Shown here: one piece after another, positions 55,486 to 64,000 of the stretch
How positions within the stretch are numbered: the first letter of the stretch is position 1
Layout: the number at the start of each line of letters is the position of its first letter
NCBI GenBank assembly: GCA_963790965.1
Contig: CAWBQO010000002.1
Span: 1 to 64,000, forward strand
Reading direction: 5' to 3'
Origin: CAWBQO01 sp963790965
GTDB taxonomy: Bacteria; Bacteroidota; Rhodothermia; Rhodothermales; DASSAV01
DNA length: 64,000 nucleotides
The notes under the pieces: generated by a model
The model's database searches: none
Seen by the model: only the letters and a program-made list of their open reading frames with translations
What the model was told of the DNA's origin: nothing
Program-made: the position numbers and the translations under genes

Positions 55486-56475
55486 TCAGCCTTCGCGCAG
55501 CCAGGTGGCGGCTTTCTTGGCGAAGTACGTGAAGATAACGTCGGCCCCGGCGCGCTTGATGGCCGTGAGCGTTTCCATGGCAGCCTGCCGCTCGTCGAGC
55601 CAGCCGTTCAGGGCGGCGGCCTGCAGCATGGCGTACTCGCCGCTCACGTGGTAAGCAGCGACCGGTACGCTCGACATTTCGCGCACGCGGTAGATCACGT
55701 CGAGGTAGCTGACGGCGGGTTTGACCATAACCATGTCCGCCCCCTCCTCGAGGTCTAGCATCAGCTCCCGCAACGCTTCCCGGGCATTGGACGGGTCCAT
55801 CTGATAGGTCTTTTTGTCCTTCGGGATGTCCGCGCCCTCGCGGGGTGCGGAGTCCAGCGCGTCGCGGAAGGGGCCGTAGTAGGCCGATGCGTACTTGGCG
55901 GTATAAGAGAGAATGGCAACATCCTCCAGCCCGTGCGCGTCGAGCGCGTCGCGAATGGCAGCTACGCGGCCGTCCATCATGTCCGAGGGCGAGATCACGT
56001 CGGCCCCGGCCTGCGCGTGGACGACGGCCATGGCGGAGAGCACCTCGAGCGACTCATCGTTCACGATACGGCCTCCCCGAACGATGCCGTCGTGCCCGTC
56101 GATGTTGTACGGATCGAGGGCCACGTCGGTCATGACGAGCAAGTCCGGCACGGCTTCTTTGACGGCGCGAATGGCCCGCGGATAAAGCCCGTCGGCTTTC
56201 AGCGACTCGGTGCCACGCTTGTCTTTGAACTTTTCTTCGATCGCCGGGAAGAGATCGACGGCGGGGACGCCGAGTTCGAAAAGCTCCTGCGCCTCCTCGA
56301 CCAGCCGGTCGATGCTGAAGCGGTACTGCCCCGGCATGGAACCGACTTCATCGCGAATGCCCTGCCCTTCCACGACAAAAAGGGGCGCAACGAGGTTGTC
56401 GATGCTCAGGCGCGTCTCGCGCACGAGGCGTCTCATTCCGGCCGACCGCCGCAGACGGCGGGGGCGCTGGATCAT
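55486..56475 (-). CDS. hemB: Porphobilinogen synthase (delta-aminolevulinate dehydratase)
   Basis: 329 residues from the ATG of MIQRPRRLRRSAGMRRLVRE; an ATG at 56,502 adds nine residues. Both active-site lysines are visible, in LSYTAKYASAYYGPFRDAL and ADMVMVKPAVSYLDVI. The metal loop is DVALDPYNIDGHDG, in which the three cysteines of zinc-type HemB are replaced, so this is a magnesium-type enzyme. It joins two aminolevulinate molecules in tetrapyrrole synthesis. It follows the HhH-GPD gene by 19 bases on the same strand. Confidence 0.95.
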   Translation of the reverse strand: MIQRPRRLRRSAGMRRLVRETRLSIDNLVAPLFVVEGQGIRDEVGSMPGQYRFSIDRLVEEAQELFELGVPAVDLFPAIEEKFKDKRGTESLKADGLYPRAIRAVKEAVPDLLVMTDVALDPYNIDGHDGIVRGGRIVNDESLEVLSAMAVVHAQAGADVISPSDMMDGRVAAIRDALDAHGLEDVAILSYTAKYASAYYGPFRDALDSAPREGADIPKDKKTYQMDPSNAREALRELMLDLEEGADMVMVKPAVSYLDVIYRVREMSSVPVAAYHVSGEYAMLQAAALNGWLDERQAAMETLTAIKRAGADVIFTYFAKKAATWLREG

Positions 56476-56634
56476 GTCATATGCTGTTTCTATAACTTGC
56501 ATGTTCTACCTGACAATAGAGGGCGAACGCCCGTCTGTGATTCGATAGCCACAGCGTCGCTGCGGCACCGGTAAAGACGCCGGGCACTCGGGGGCGTTCC
56601 GCTATTATTGCGCGAAGGGACGGTCGCTGTTCTC

Positions 56635-58149
56635 TCAGATGGCCGCGCGTTTCCGCCACTTCGTGCCCTCGGGCGAATCCATGACTTCGACGCCAAGGCT
56701 ATCGATGGCTGCGCGGATGGCATCTGCGCGCGTAAAGTCGCGGGCGCGGCGCGCTTCGGCGCGCTCGGCGAGCAGTCGATCCACTTCGGCGGCAAGCTCC
56801 GACGATGCTTCACTCTGAAGTGTGTCCTCAGAAGGCTGCGCCGCGTCGTGCGCAATGATGCCGAGCAGGGCGTTCGTCTTTTCCAGCCATGCCGCCGCGC
56901 TGCGCGCCGTTGCGCCGTTGAGATCGCCCATGCCGTGGATGAGCTTGGCACCTTGCAAGGCGGCGGCGAGCGCGACGGGGGTGTTCAGGTCGTCCAGCAT
57001 CGCCGCCAGCGTTTCCTCGTACACCACGGCGAGGCGGGTGCCGGCAAAATCCTCCCCCGGCCGATCCGCGTCAATGGCCGCTGCCACCAGCTCCGCTGCC
57101 AGCTTGTACCTCGCCACGATCTTGGCGCTGTCGGAAAGGTGCTTCAGCGTAAAATTAAACTTGTCCCGGTACTTGCCGGAAATCAGCGCGTAGCGAAGCG
57201 CAAGCGGATCGACGCCGCGACCCTCCGGGGGCGGCGCAATCAGGTCGCGCACGGTGTAGAAGTTGCCCTTGCTTTTGGACATCTTCTCGCCCTCGACTTG
57301 CAGAAAGCGGGTGTGAACCCAGTGCCGAACGAACGGCTTGCCGGTCAGACTCTCCGACTGCGCCACTTCGCACTCATGGTGCGGAAAGATGAGGTCCTCC
57401 CCTCCCCCGTGAAGATCGATGGTCTCGCCCAGGTAGGCCATCGACATGACGGAGCACTCGATGTGCCATCCGGGAAAGCCGCGCCCGAAGGGGCTGTACC
57501 ACTGCATGAGGTGGCCGGGGTCGCTCTTCCAGAGGGCGAAGTCGCGCGGGTCCCGTTTCTCGGGGTCCACCACTACGTCCCGCACGGCGGCCGCAAGCTC
57601 GTCGGCTGCATCATTGCCTGAGAGGGAGCCGTATCCCGGAAAGGTGTTCACGGCGAAGTAGACGCCCTTTGCCGTGGCATAGGCATGTCCGCCCTCGATA
57701 AGCCGCTCTATGGCCTCGATCTGCCCCGTCACGTGCTCGGTCGCTCGCGGACGGACAGACGGCTCCATGAGGTTGAGGGCCTTCCAGTCGTCCTGCAGCG
57801 CGTCCGCGTAGAAGCGGGCCAGATCCCAAACATTCGAGAACCGGCGGCCGTCTTTCGAAGCGAGCGCCTTCTCCATCTTGTCCTCGCCGCCGGCATCGGC
57901 TACGTCGTCCTCCGTAAGGTGCCCGACGTCCGTAATGTTGGTAACATACGACACCCGCAGTCCGACCGCGCGCGCGAGGCGAACGATCAGGTCTGCCGTG
58001 AGGAAGGTGCGGAAGTTGCCGATGTGGGCAAAGGAATAAACCGTAGGACCGCAGTTGTAAAAACGGAGGTGCCCTTCTTCGGCAGGGACTACGGGTTCAA
58101 CGGCGCGAGTGGCCGTGTTGTAAAGGCGAATGGTTCGGTCGGCTGACAT
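56635..58149 (-). CDS. cysS: Cysteinyl-tRNA synthetase
   Basis: 504 residues, full length. The first zinc ligand is in YNCGPTVYSFAHIGN, which also holds the HIGH-type HIGN motif. Further ligands are in WHIECSVMS and HHECEVAQ. KMSKSKGN is the second signature, and the C-terminal anticodon-binding region follows (AIRAAIDSLGVEVMDSPEGT near the end). It charges tRNA-Cys. The frame is clean from ATG 58,149. Confidence 0.95.
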   Translation of the reverse strand: MSADRTIRLYNTATRAVEPVVPAEEGHLRFYNCGPTVYSFAHIGNFRTFLTADLIVRLARAVGLRVSYVTNITDVGHLTEDDVADAGGEDKMEKALASKDGRRFSNVWDLARFYADALQDDWKALNLMEPSVRPRATEHVTGQIEAIERLIEGGHAYATAKGVYFAVNTFPGYGSLSGNDAADELAAAVRDVVVDPEKRDPRDFALWKSDPGHLMQWYSPFGRGFPGWHIECSVMSMAYLGETIDLHGGGEDLIFPHHECEVAQSESLTGKPFVRHWVHTRFLQVEGEKMSKSKGNFYTVRDLIAPPPEGRGVDPLALRYALISGKYRDKFNFTLKHLSDSAKIVARYKLAAELVAAAIDADRPGEDFAGTRLAVVYEETLAAMLDDLNTPVALAAALQGAKLIHGMGDLNGATARSAAAWLEKTNALLGIIAHDAAQPSEDTLQSEASSELAAEVDRLLAERAEARRARDFTRADAIRAAIDSLGVEVMDSPEGTKWRKRAAI

Positions 58150-58687
58150 AACTTGGCGTTTCTTAACAGAGCCGTCTTCTTTTCACAGACCCGCGGCGCG
58201 AGGGGTTAGAGGCGGGCTAATCGCCCGTTGTGGGCGCAACGGAAAACCCTCTTTACCTCTTCGAGCGAAGGTGTCTCTTTGAGCGAAGGTGCGGTGGCGC
58301 TTTGCCGCAGTGCTTTCACCGCACGCGCGCGTTTTCTCGACTGCCAGGCTCTTCGGAGACCCGGAATATAACCACTGCGGCCCTGCACCGGTAAACCGCC
58401 TGGTAAAGAGCCAAAGTTCGACGCGGATGGGAAGCGCTGTTGACGGACGGGAACGCGGAACGAGAAGGCTCTTAAAACTGGATACGCAATTCAAATCCAC
58501 CAGGCTGCTGATCAACCATGGACGAACCGCGCGGATGTGCGACAAGGGCGATTCAGGTCGCCTCGACGCGGTAACATACCCGGTCTCGTCCTCTTGCGAG
58601 AGCGTGGCGGTGGCACATCGAACGACGATCTCTGCCCGTTCCCGCTCATTCTCTCCTTTCAACAGCCGCCTAACACTGCTTAACACC
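58150..58687. other. Intergenic region, no gene seen
   Basis: About 540 bases between cysS and the Rho-N-type gene. Both are divergent, so two promoters are expected here. Long shadow frames exist because GC is high, but none has family character. Confidence 0.35.
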
Positions 58688-58984
58688 ATGCCTTCCTGGA
58701 GCAAGAAAGACCGCCGCATGTACGAGCACATCAAGGATAGCAGCGAGGATCGCGGGAAGAGTGAGGAGCGCGCCGAAGAAATTGCGGCGCGCACCGTCAA
58801 CAAGAATCGGCGTGAAGAGGGGCGTACGCCGAACAAGACGACGCAGGGAACCGGCAACCCGAACACCTCGCTCGACGACCGCACGAAGGACGAGCTTTAC
58901 AACCGCGCGAAAGAAATGAACATCTCCGGGCGGAGTAAGATGAACAAGCAGGAACTCGTTGAGGCAATTCGCAGCAAACGCTGA
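58688..58984 (+). CDS. Rho N-terminal-domain-like (SAP-fold) small protein
   Basis: 98 residues from ATG 58,688: MPSWSKKDRRMYEHIKDSSE onward, highly basic and charged; DRTKDELYNRAKEMNISGRS and KMNKQELVEAIRSKR is the SAP/Rho-N helical motif that binds nucleic acids. Such small proteins are often called plasmid stabilisation or Rho termination domain proteins; the exact role is unknown. Earlier in-frame codons lack conserved residues. Confidence 0.75.
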   Translation: MPSWSKKDRRMYEHIKDSSEDRGKSEERAEEIAARTVNKNRREEGRTPNKTTQGTGNPNTSLDDRTKDELYNRAKEMNISGRSKMNKQELVEAIRSKR

Positions 58985-58993
58985 CCGGGTGCC

Positions 58994-59458
58994 TCATCGT
59001 CGCCGAAGCGTCCCGGGGTTGATCGGCACGCTGTCCGCCGCGCCGCGCCCGAAGAGCACCGAATCGACGGAATAGCGCCCCGGGCCGACGAGCACAAAGA
59101 GCACGGCGACGGTGAGGTAAACCAGTGCGAGTTCGTACGACGGTCCGCCGCTACCCACGAAAGGGTGCCGGGCCGGCAAGTGCGTTATGGAAAGGGCACC
59201 GAGCATGACGGCGGCGAGCCATACACCGGCGAGCGGCGTGAGCAGGCCGAGCAGCAACATGCCGCCACCGGCAAACTCGCCGAACGCCGCCAGTGCCTGC
59301 ATCACTGCAGGCGTGCCGGCGTCCGGCCCCATCCAGCCGAATGGATTCTGCACCTTGCCCCACCCGTGGAGCATAAAAGCGAGTCCAACGGTGAGGCGAA
59401 CCAGGAGCAAGCCAACGCCGCCGGCTCCGGAGATAAAGGGAGGAAAGAGTCGGTTCAT
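58994..59458 (-). CDS. DoxX family membrane protein
   Basis: 154 residues with four helices: GLLLVRLTVGLAFMLHGWGK, FGEFAGGGMLLLGLLTPLAG, LAAVMLGALSITHLPARH and LALVYLTVAVLFVLVGPGRY. GWGK and the GRYSVD C-terminus are typical for DoxX/DoxD-like proteins, which appear in respiratory or oxidative-stress contexts, with no single established reaction. It lies 20 bases from the P19-type gene on the same strand. Confidence 0.85.
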   Translation of the reverse strand: MNRLFPPFISGAGGVGLLLVRLTVGLAFMLHGWGKVQNPFGWMGPDAGTPAVMQALAAFGEFAGGGMLLLGLLTPLAGVWLAAVMLGALSITHLPARHPFVGSGGPSYELALVYLTVAVLFVLVGPGRYSVDSVLFGRGAADSVPINPGTLRRR

Positions 59459-59478
59459 GCGAGGCCATCTCCAGAGCC

Positions 59479-60054
59479 TTAGCTCAGTTTCTGTCCGGTT
59501 TCAATCTTAACGTCGGTAAACTCAACCCGGACCGGATCGGCGTAGCGGAGGCCGTTCTTTTTATCATGCCTTGGGAAGTTCGGCGCTTCGATATCGACGC
59601 GGAGCGTGTACTTACCGTCTCCGGGCACCTTCCAGTTGCGGCCGTAGTGGTAGAGCCACGGGTGCCAGAGGTACGGCTGCAAGTGCGTCCCGGCTTCCTT
59701 GCCGTCCTCGTCGACCAGCGTGGCGTGTACGGTCAGCGCAGGTATGAAGCGCCGGTCCGATCCGTCGCGGACGAGGATCTCGACGTGGCAGTTCTCGTCG
59801 GTCGGGTTGTGCCAGACGAGTTTGCCGCCTTCCATCTGGTACATCCCCTCGGCATGTTCGATGGCAAAGGCGACGAGGTAATCGCCGGCGCGTTTTTCCT
59901 TGCCGTGGGCTTCCTTTTTGAGCATATGCTCCGCTGCTTTTTCCAGCGCGTCGCCCTGATCTTTGGCCAGCTTGAGCTGTTTCTTATCGGATTCGTCGCT
60001 CGTCTCCATGGGAGGGCGGCGGGTGGCTTCTTCGCTTTTCGTATGGTCAGCCAT
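59479..60054 (-). CDS. P19/Tp34-type metal-binding protein (iron uptake family)
   Basis: 191 residues. WHNPTDENCHVEILVRDGSD, RFIPALTVHATLVDEDGKEA and WHPWLYHYGRNWKVPGDGKY are the conserved core of the P19/Tp34 (Fe2+ transport protein) family, whose histidines and a methionine bind copper or iron. Family members are usually periplasmic with a signal peptide; here residues 1-65 are charged and no signal is evident, so it may be cytoplasmic or the start is wrong. It is followed by doxX, perhaps in one operon. Confidence 0.8.
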   Translation of the reverse strand: MADHTKSEEATRRPPMETSDESDKKQLKLAKDQGDALEKAAEHMLKKEAHGKEKRAGDYLVAFAIEHAEGMYQMEGGKLVWHNPTDENCHVEILVRDGSDRRFIPALTVHATLVDEDGKEAGTHLQPYLWHPWLYHYGRNWKVPGDGKYTLRVDIEAPNFPRHDKKNGLRYADPVRVEFTDVKIETGQKLS

Positions 60055-60169
60055 AGTTGCGAGTCTATCTAAATGAAGAAGGTCTTTGGGTACTGTCTTT
60101 ACGGGCAGACGGGAAGAGCGGGTCCCCCGGCGATGTATCTAAGCTGTGCCGAGAACGCGGCCGCCCGAC

Positions 60170-61351
60170 TCAGTCTGCGTGTGACCCTCCTTCAATTTCT
60201 CCCACCTCGACCCATCCGCCCCGCGCGCCGCTTTCCATGACCGCTTCAATGAGGCAGCAGGACCGGTATCCGTCTTCGAAAGTCGGGTACGGTGCCTCGC
60301 CGCGGGCGGGCACACGGCCGGAGCGAATCTGCGAGTAGACGGCATCCATGAGGTTTCGGAAGGCGTCCGACCAGCCCTCCGGATGGCCGCCCGGCAGGAC
60401 GGTCATGGCGCGGGCGGACGCATCGAGAAGCGACGGATCGCGTGGGAGGACGCGATTTGCCTGGTCCCTGTAGCCCACCCAGAGACTGTTCGGCTCTTCC
60501 TGCCGCCATGCGAGGGAGGCTTTGCTGCCGTTGACCTCCACCCGCTGATCGTTGTCATGGCCGGCGCAGACCTGTCCGACGGCAAAGACGCCGCGGCCTC
60601 CACCCTCAAAGCGCACGAGAACCGTGGCAAGGTCGTCCATTTGCACTTCGACCGGCTCGGCAGCCTCCTCGTCCGCAGCAGCCTGGAAGGCGTGCCGGCT
60701 GCCGCTGGGCTTCATGCGGACGGGTACTGCCGTGGTAAGCTCCGCCAGTACCATTTCGATGCGCAAGCCGGAAATGAACTGAGCGGTGTCCATCCAGTGC
60801 GAGCCGATGTCCCCGATGGCTCCGGCTGCGCCGCCTTTCTCCGTCTCAACCCGCCATGAGTAGTCCGTGTCGTAGAGCAGCCAGTCCTGGAGATACTGGC
60901 CGTGAACAAACCGGACGGTGCCCACGTCGCCACGCGCAATCATGGCGCGCGCCTGCTGAACCATGGGGTTGAAGCGGTAATTGTAGGTGACGGCGTGAAC
61001 GACGCCGGCCTCTTCGGCGGCGTCGCGCATCTGCCGGGCCTCCCGCGCGGTCGTCGCGAGCGGCTTGTCACAGATGACGTGTTTGCCCGCCGCGATGGCG
61101 GCCAGAGCCACCGGCAGATGCAGGTGATTGGGCGTGCAGACGTGGACCACGTCGATGTCGGGGTCCTGCATCATAGCCTCGTAGCTGCCGTAGGAGCGTT
61201 CGAGGCCGAGTTCGGCGGCTTTTTGCCTTGCGGAAGTCTCGTCGCGCTGCGCCACGCCGATGACGTCGGCATAGCCGAGTCTCCGAACAGCGTCGAGGTG
61301 TAAAGGCCCCACGAACCCCGCTCCGACGATTCCTGCCTGAATCCTTTTCAT
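60170..61351 (-). CDS. Gfo/Idh/MocA family oxidoreductase
   Basis: 393 residues from the ATG of MKRIQAGIVGAGFVGPLHLD. GIVGAGFVG is the NAD(P)-binding motif, CDKPLATTAREARQM contains the family's catalytic lysine (KP), and GDIGSHWMD holds the catalytic His. The C-terminal alpha/beta domain includes AVGQVCAGHDNDQRVEVNGS. It oxidises a sugar or inositol-like compound. An upstream extension to 61,420 is not needed. The repeat region and uvrC are next to it. Confidence 0.88.
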   Translation of the reverse strand: MKRIQAGIVGAGFVGPLHLDAVRRLGYADVIGVAQRDETSARQKAAELGLERSYGSYEAMMQDPDIDVVHVCTPNHLHLPVALAAIAAGKHVICDKPLATTAREARQMRDAAEEAGVVHAVTYNYRFNPMVQQARAMIARGDVGTVRFVHGQYLQDWLLYDTDYSWRVETEKGGAAGAIGDIGSHWMDTAQFISGLRIEMVLAELTTAVPVRMKPSGSRHAFQAAADEEAAEPVEVQMDDLATVLVRFEGGGRGVFAVGQVCAGHDNDQRVEVNGSKASLAWRQEEPNSLWVGYRDQANRVLPRDPSLLDASARAMTVLPGGHPEGWSDAFRNLMDAVYSQIRSGRVPARGEAPYPTFEDGYRSCCLIEAVMESGARGGWVEVGEIEGGSHAD

Positions 61352-61462
61352 TGGTCTCGTTTCCGGCTCGATGAATGAGTGCTCAGGCTCGAATGTACGC
61401 CATCGTCGGTTTTGATGCATCGGGGCAGGATGTACTGCGCCTTTGGAGGCTGAAAGTCGGGA

Positions 61463-61612
61463 TCGATGAGAAGCATCACAGATTTGCGGGGCGATGTACG
61501 TGACTGCAATGCCGTCTAACGCTTCCTTGAATCACTCTCAAGCGGGAGGTTGCGTCGGTGCTTTGGTCCATATCGTCAGCTACATACAGCGCGTTCTGAT
61601 ATTTTAACAGGC
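61463..61612 (+). repeat. Dispersed intergenic repeat, copy 2
   Basis: Second copy of the element at 48,253-48,406. It includes TGAATC, TCAGCTACATACAGCG and the ending AACAGGCTCTT. The internal stem is weaker than in copy 1. It sits between the oxidoreductase and uvrC. Confidence 0.7.
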
Positions 61613-61729
61613 TCTTTGGTTCGGACGCTCGTGAGGGAATAGGAGCGCAAGTGCGGGTTTGTGGCGAACCAGATCTGCTCCCGCGGGGTTCTTACCGCCC
61701 CGTCCCCGCGCTGCCGCCTTACTCTCTTT

Positions 61730-63607
61730 ATGAACGACGTCCTACAGGAGAAACTCGCCAATCTGCCCACGGGGCCGGGCGTCTATCAGCACAAGGATGC
61801 CGAGGGCACCGTGCTTTACGTGGGGAAGGCGCGCAATCTGCGCAGCCGCGTCCGTTCGTACTTCCAGGAGAGCCGTCCGCGCGAGGGACGCCTGCAAGTG
61901 CTCGTGAGCAAGATCGAGGACCTTGAAGTCATCGTCACGGACACGGAGGCCGAGGCGCTGATTCTCGAAAACAACCTCATCAAACGCCTCAAGCCGCGCT
62001 ACAATGTCAACCTGCGCGACGACAAGACGTACCCGTACATCTGCATCAAGAATGAGCGTTTCCCGCGCGTTTTCCCCACGCGCCGCGTGCGCCGGGACGG
62101 ATCGCGGTACTTCGGCCCGTACACGGATGTAAAGAGCATGAAGCTGATGCTCCGCACCATCCGTTCGATCTTCAAGCTGCGAACGTGCAACCTCAATCTC
62201 GCGCCCGAACCGATCGCCGCCGGCAAGTACCAGCCCTGCCTCGAGTATCACATCAAGAAGTGCGCCGCCCCCTGCGTGGCGCTGCAGGATGAGTCGTCTT
62301 ATATGCAGACCATCCGCCAGATCGAGAAGCTGCTTAACGGCCACACGAAGGAACTCTCGGACCTGCTCAAGGACGAGATGAAGCGCCTCGCGGGCACGAT
62401 GCACTTCGAGGAAGCGGCGGAGATTCGCGACCAGTTGCTTGCCGTCGAGAAGTACCACGAGAAGCAAAAAGTGGTAAGCCTCGACGAGACGGACCGCGAC
62501 CTCTTTGCACTCGCGGCCGACCGGGAGCACGATGTCGCTTGCGGTGTCATCTTCAAGGTCCGTGAAGGCAAGGTCATCGGACGGCAGCACAAGTACCTCC
62601 GCCGGATCGAGGGGATTGAAGAGCCGGAGTTGATGCAGAAGCTCCTGGAGAACTACTATACCGAGGCGACTTTCTACCCGGACGAGGTGCTGCTTTCGAC
62701 GGACGTGCTCGATTCCAATCCTTTGGAGGAGTTTCTGCGGCAGGCCAAAGGTCGGAAGGTGATGTTGAGGGTGCCGGAGCGCGGCGACAAGGCGGGGCTG
62801 ATGCGGATGGCGGAAGCCAACGCCCGTTTGCTGGTCGAAGAGTGGAAAGCGCAAAAGGCCAAACAGGACGAAGAGCGCGTGCCCCACGCCGTCAAGGCGC
62901 TGCAGCGAGATTTGCAGCTCAAGCACCTCCCGCGCCGCATCGAATGCCTCGACATTTCGCACCTCTCCGGGACCGGAACGGTCGCGTCGTGCATCGTTTT
63001 CGAGGATGGTAAGCCCAAGAAGAGCGAGTATCGTACCTACAAGGTGCGCACGGTCGAGGAAGGTCAGATCGACGACTTCCGCTCTATGAAGGAAGTCGTT
63101 GGGCGGCGCTATGGGCGGGTCATGCAAGAGAATGGCCCCTGGCCGGACCTCGTCGTCGTCGATGGAGGCAAGGGGCAGCTCTCGAGCGCTGTCGAGGCGC
63201 TTAAGCTCGCAGAGGTTTACGGGCGGTTCCCGGTCGTCGGACTGGCAAAAAGGCTGGAAGAAGTCTTCTTCCCCGGCGACTCCGAATCGGTGCTGATCCC
63301 GCGCACCTCGTCGTCGCTGCAGCTCATGCAGCGGACGCGCAACGAGGCGCACCGCTTCGCGATCACGTTCCAGCGGAAGCAGCGGCAGCTAAAGACGCTG
63401 CATTCAGAGCTGATGGACATTCCGGGCATCGGCCCAAAAAGCGTTCGCAAGCTGCTGAAGACGTTCGGTTCCGTGAAGCGCGTTCGGGAAGCCTCTCGCG
63501 AGGCGCTCATCGAGGTCATGGGGGTCTCTTACGCTTCGCGCGTCTACGGGCACCTCCACCCGGAGGCGGTGCCGCCGGCGGAAGAGCCGGCCTCCGGGGG
63601 CGAGTAA
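61730..63607 (+). CDS. uvrC: UvrABC system protein C
   Basis: 625 residues from the ATG of MNDVLQEKLANLPTGPGVYQ. GIY-YIG nuclease domain with GPGVYQHKDAEGTVLYVGKA and LRSRVRSYF; UVR domain near 205-240 (HFEEAAEIRDQLLAVEKY); RNase H-like nuclease domain with IECLDISHLSGTGTVAS and DLVVVDGGKGQLSSAVEAL; and C-terminal helix-hairpin-helix DIPGIGPKSVRKLLKTFGSV. It makes both incisions in nucleotide excision repair with UvrA and UvrB. A 23-residue upstream extension is open but has no conserved residues. Confidence 0.95.
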   Translation: MNDVLQEKLANLPTGPGVYQHKDAEGTVLYVGKARNLRSRVRSYFQESRPREGRLQVLVSKIEDLEVIVTDTEAEALILENNLIKRLKPRYNVNLRDDKTYPYICIKNERFPRVFPTRRVRRDGSRYFGPYTDVKSMKLMLRTIRSIFKLRTCNLNLAPEPIAAGKYQPCLEYHIKKCAAPCVALQDESSYMQTIRQIEKLLNGHTKELSDLLKDEMKRLAGTMHFEEAAEIRDQLLAVEKYHEKQKVVSLDETDRDLFALAADREHDVACGVIFKVREGKVIGRQHKYLRRIEGIEEPELMQKLLENYYTEATFYPDEVLLSTDVLDSNPLEEFLRQAKGRKVMLRVPERGDKAGLMRMAEANARLLVEEWKAQKAKQDEERVPHAVKALQRDLQLKHLPRRIECLDISHLSGTGTVASCIVFEDGKPKKSEYRTYKVRTVEEGQIDDFRSMKEVVGRRYGRVMQENGPWPDLVVVDGGKGQLSSAVEALKLAEVYGRFPVVGLAKRLEEVFFPGDSESVLIPRTSSSLQLMQRTRNEAHRFAITFQRKQRQLKTLHSELMDIPGIGPKSVRKLLKTFGSVKRVREASREALIEVMGVSYASRVYGHLHPEAVPPAEEPASGGE

Positions 63608-63725
63608 TTCCGAGGGATTGCGGAGGTCGCGCGTCAACGCTTGTCAGCTTTATTGCCATTGCGCCCGGGCGCGTCGGCTATATTCGCCGTGCAGCTATTC
63701 TCCACCGGCCGAACTCCGACCACGT

Positions 63726-64000
63726 ATGCTGAACTACATCTGGGCCGGGCTGATCATCCTCAGCCTGGTGTTTGCCCTTGCTTCCGACGTGACCAACGAG
63801 GTGCGAGACACCTACCGGAACGATCAAGCGCTTCCCATTACCCTTCACTTTCCCGGCGGAATCGACGAGAGCGCCCGTTCCTCTCCCGTGGACATCCGCC
63901 TCGATCCGGCAGTTTACCGCTCCTTCTACGGAACGGACGTAAAGCCGGACTCCGCCTATACCGGGACGCTCGTCCGAACGAAGCGCGGCCTTCAGCTACG
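63726..64000 (+). CDS. SpmA-like spore maturation protein, 5' part
   Basis: From ATG 63,726 the frame is open to the window edge (91 residues). MLNYIWAGLIILSLVFALAS, DVTNEVRDTYRNDQALPI and the beta-rich loop match the start of SpmA/nucleoside-recognition (Gate) proteins of Bacteroidota, membrane proteins of unknown cargo. Non-sporulating bacteria carry them too. It follows uvrC in the same direction. Confidence 0.75.
   Translation, partial: MLNYIWAGLIILSLVFALASDVTNEVRDTYRNDQALPITLHFPGGIDESARSSPVDIRLDPAVYRSFYGTDVKPDSAYTGTLVRTKRGLQL

Noticed and set aside
61742..63352. 536-residue open frame opposite uvrC
   Set aside because: Antisense shadow in GC-rich DNA; uvrC carries all its motifs.
1..64000. 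CRISPR arrays, tRNA or rRNA genes
   Set aside because: I looked for regular direct repeats and for TPsiC-type GGTTCRAATCC arms and found none that fit.

Overview
The window falls into two parts that do not belong to the same domain of life. Positions 1 to about 45,550 read as a halophilic archaeon (class Halobacteria): proteins are acidic and Asp/Glu-rich, some promoters are TATA-type with short leaders, and the insertion sequences (ISH6 and ISH8 types) and many small protein families are haloarchaeal. From about 45,560 to 64,000 the DNA is GC-richer and encodes a bacterium of Rhodothermia/Bacteroidota type, probably Salinibacter-like: a PorW/SprE-like TPR lipoprotein, pyruvate kinase, a DUF4783 protein, an NtrY-like histidine kinase, HemB, CysS, UvrC and a SpmA-like protein. 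The switch falls between the 3' ends of two convergent genes, which suggests an assembly chimera from a brine community more than real inter-domain transfer.

Archaeal part, 1-28 kb. The first 18 kb are unusually rich in membrane and stress proteins: AI-2E-type permeases (one decayed, one intact), a GAP-family protein, YihY/BrkB, HdeD/DUF308, a LURP-one-related protein, a decayed DUF1269 protein, a DUF5518-like protein, a decayed universal stress protein, an SPFH/band-7 protein, an S2P-CBS protease and a membrane LonB whose catalytic lysine position is methionine. A four-CBS protein with an HPF-like tail and a UMP kinase lie farther on. I read this as a possible haloarchaeal stress or membrane-quality-control island. 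It is cut by insertion sequences, including a three-level nest at 7.7-10.9 kb (IS630 in ISH8 in ISH6, itself in the stress-protein relic). An AT-rich stretch at 19-22 kb holds an RxxxxH-motif protein, a secreted trypsin-like protease and a lipoprotein.

28-36 kb is accessory DNA: a UPF0175/PIN toxin-antitoxin pair, two unfamiliar acidic proteins, a pRiA4b ORF-3-like protein overlapping one of them, and an IS4-type transposase.

37-45.5 kb looks like a catabolic locus of unknown substrate: an M24 pita-bread hydrolase with an altered metal site, a tandem-EthD protein, an extended SDR, a TPP enzyme, an IclR regulator, a small membrane protein and a sodium:solute symporter. A near-perfect palindrome recurs three times around iclR and the TPP gene and is a good operator candidate.

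The bacterial part is ordinary housekeeping DNA, apart from a roughly 150-bp intergenic repeat present twice and the very large kinase. Many archaeal genes carry single-base frameshifts; I saw none in the bacterial genes.
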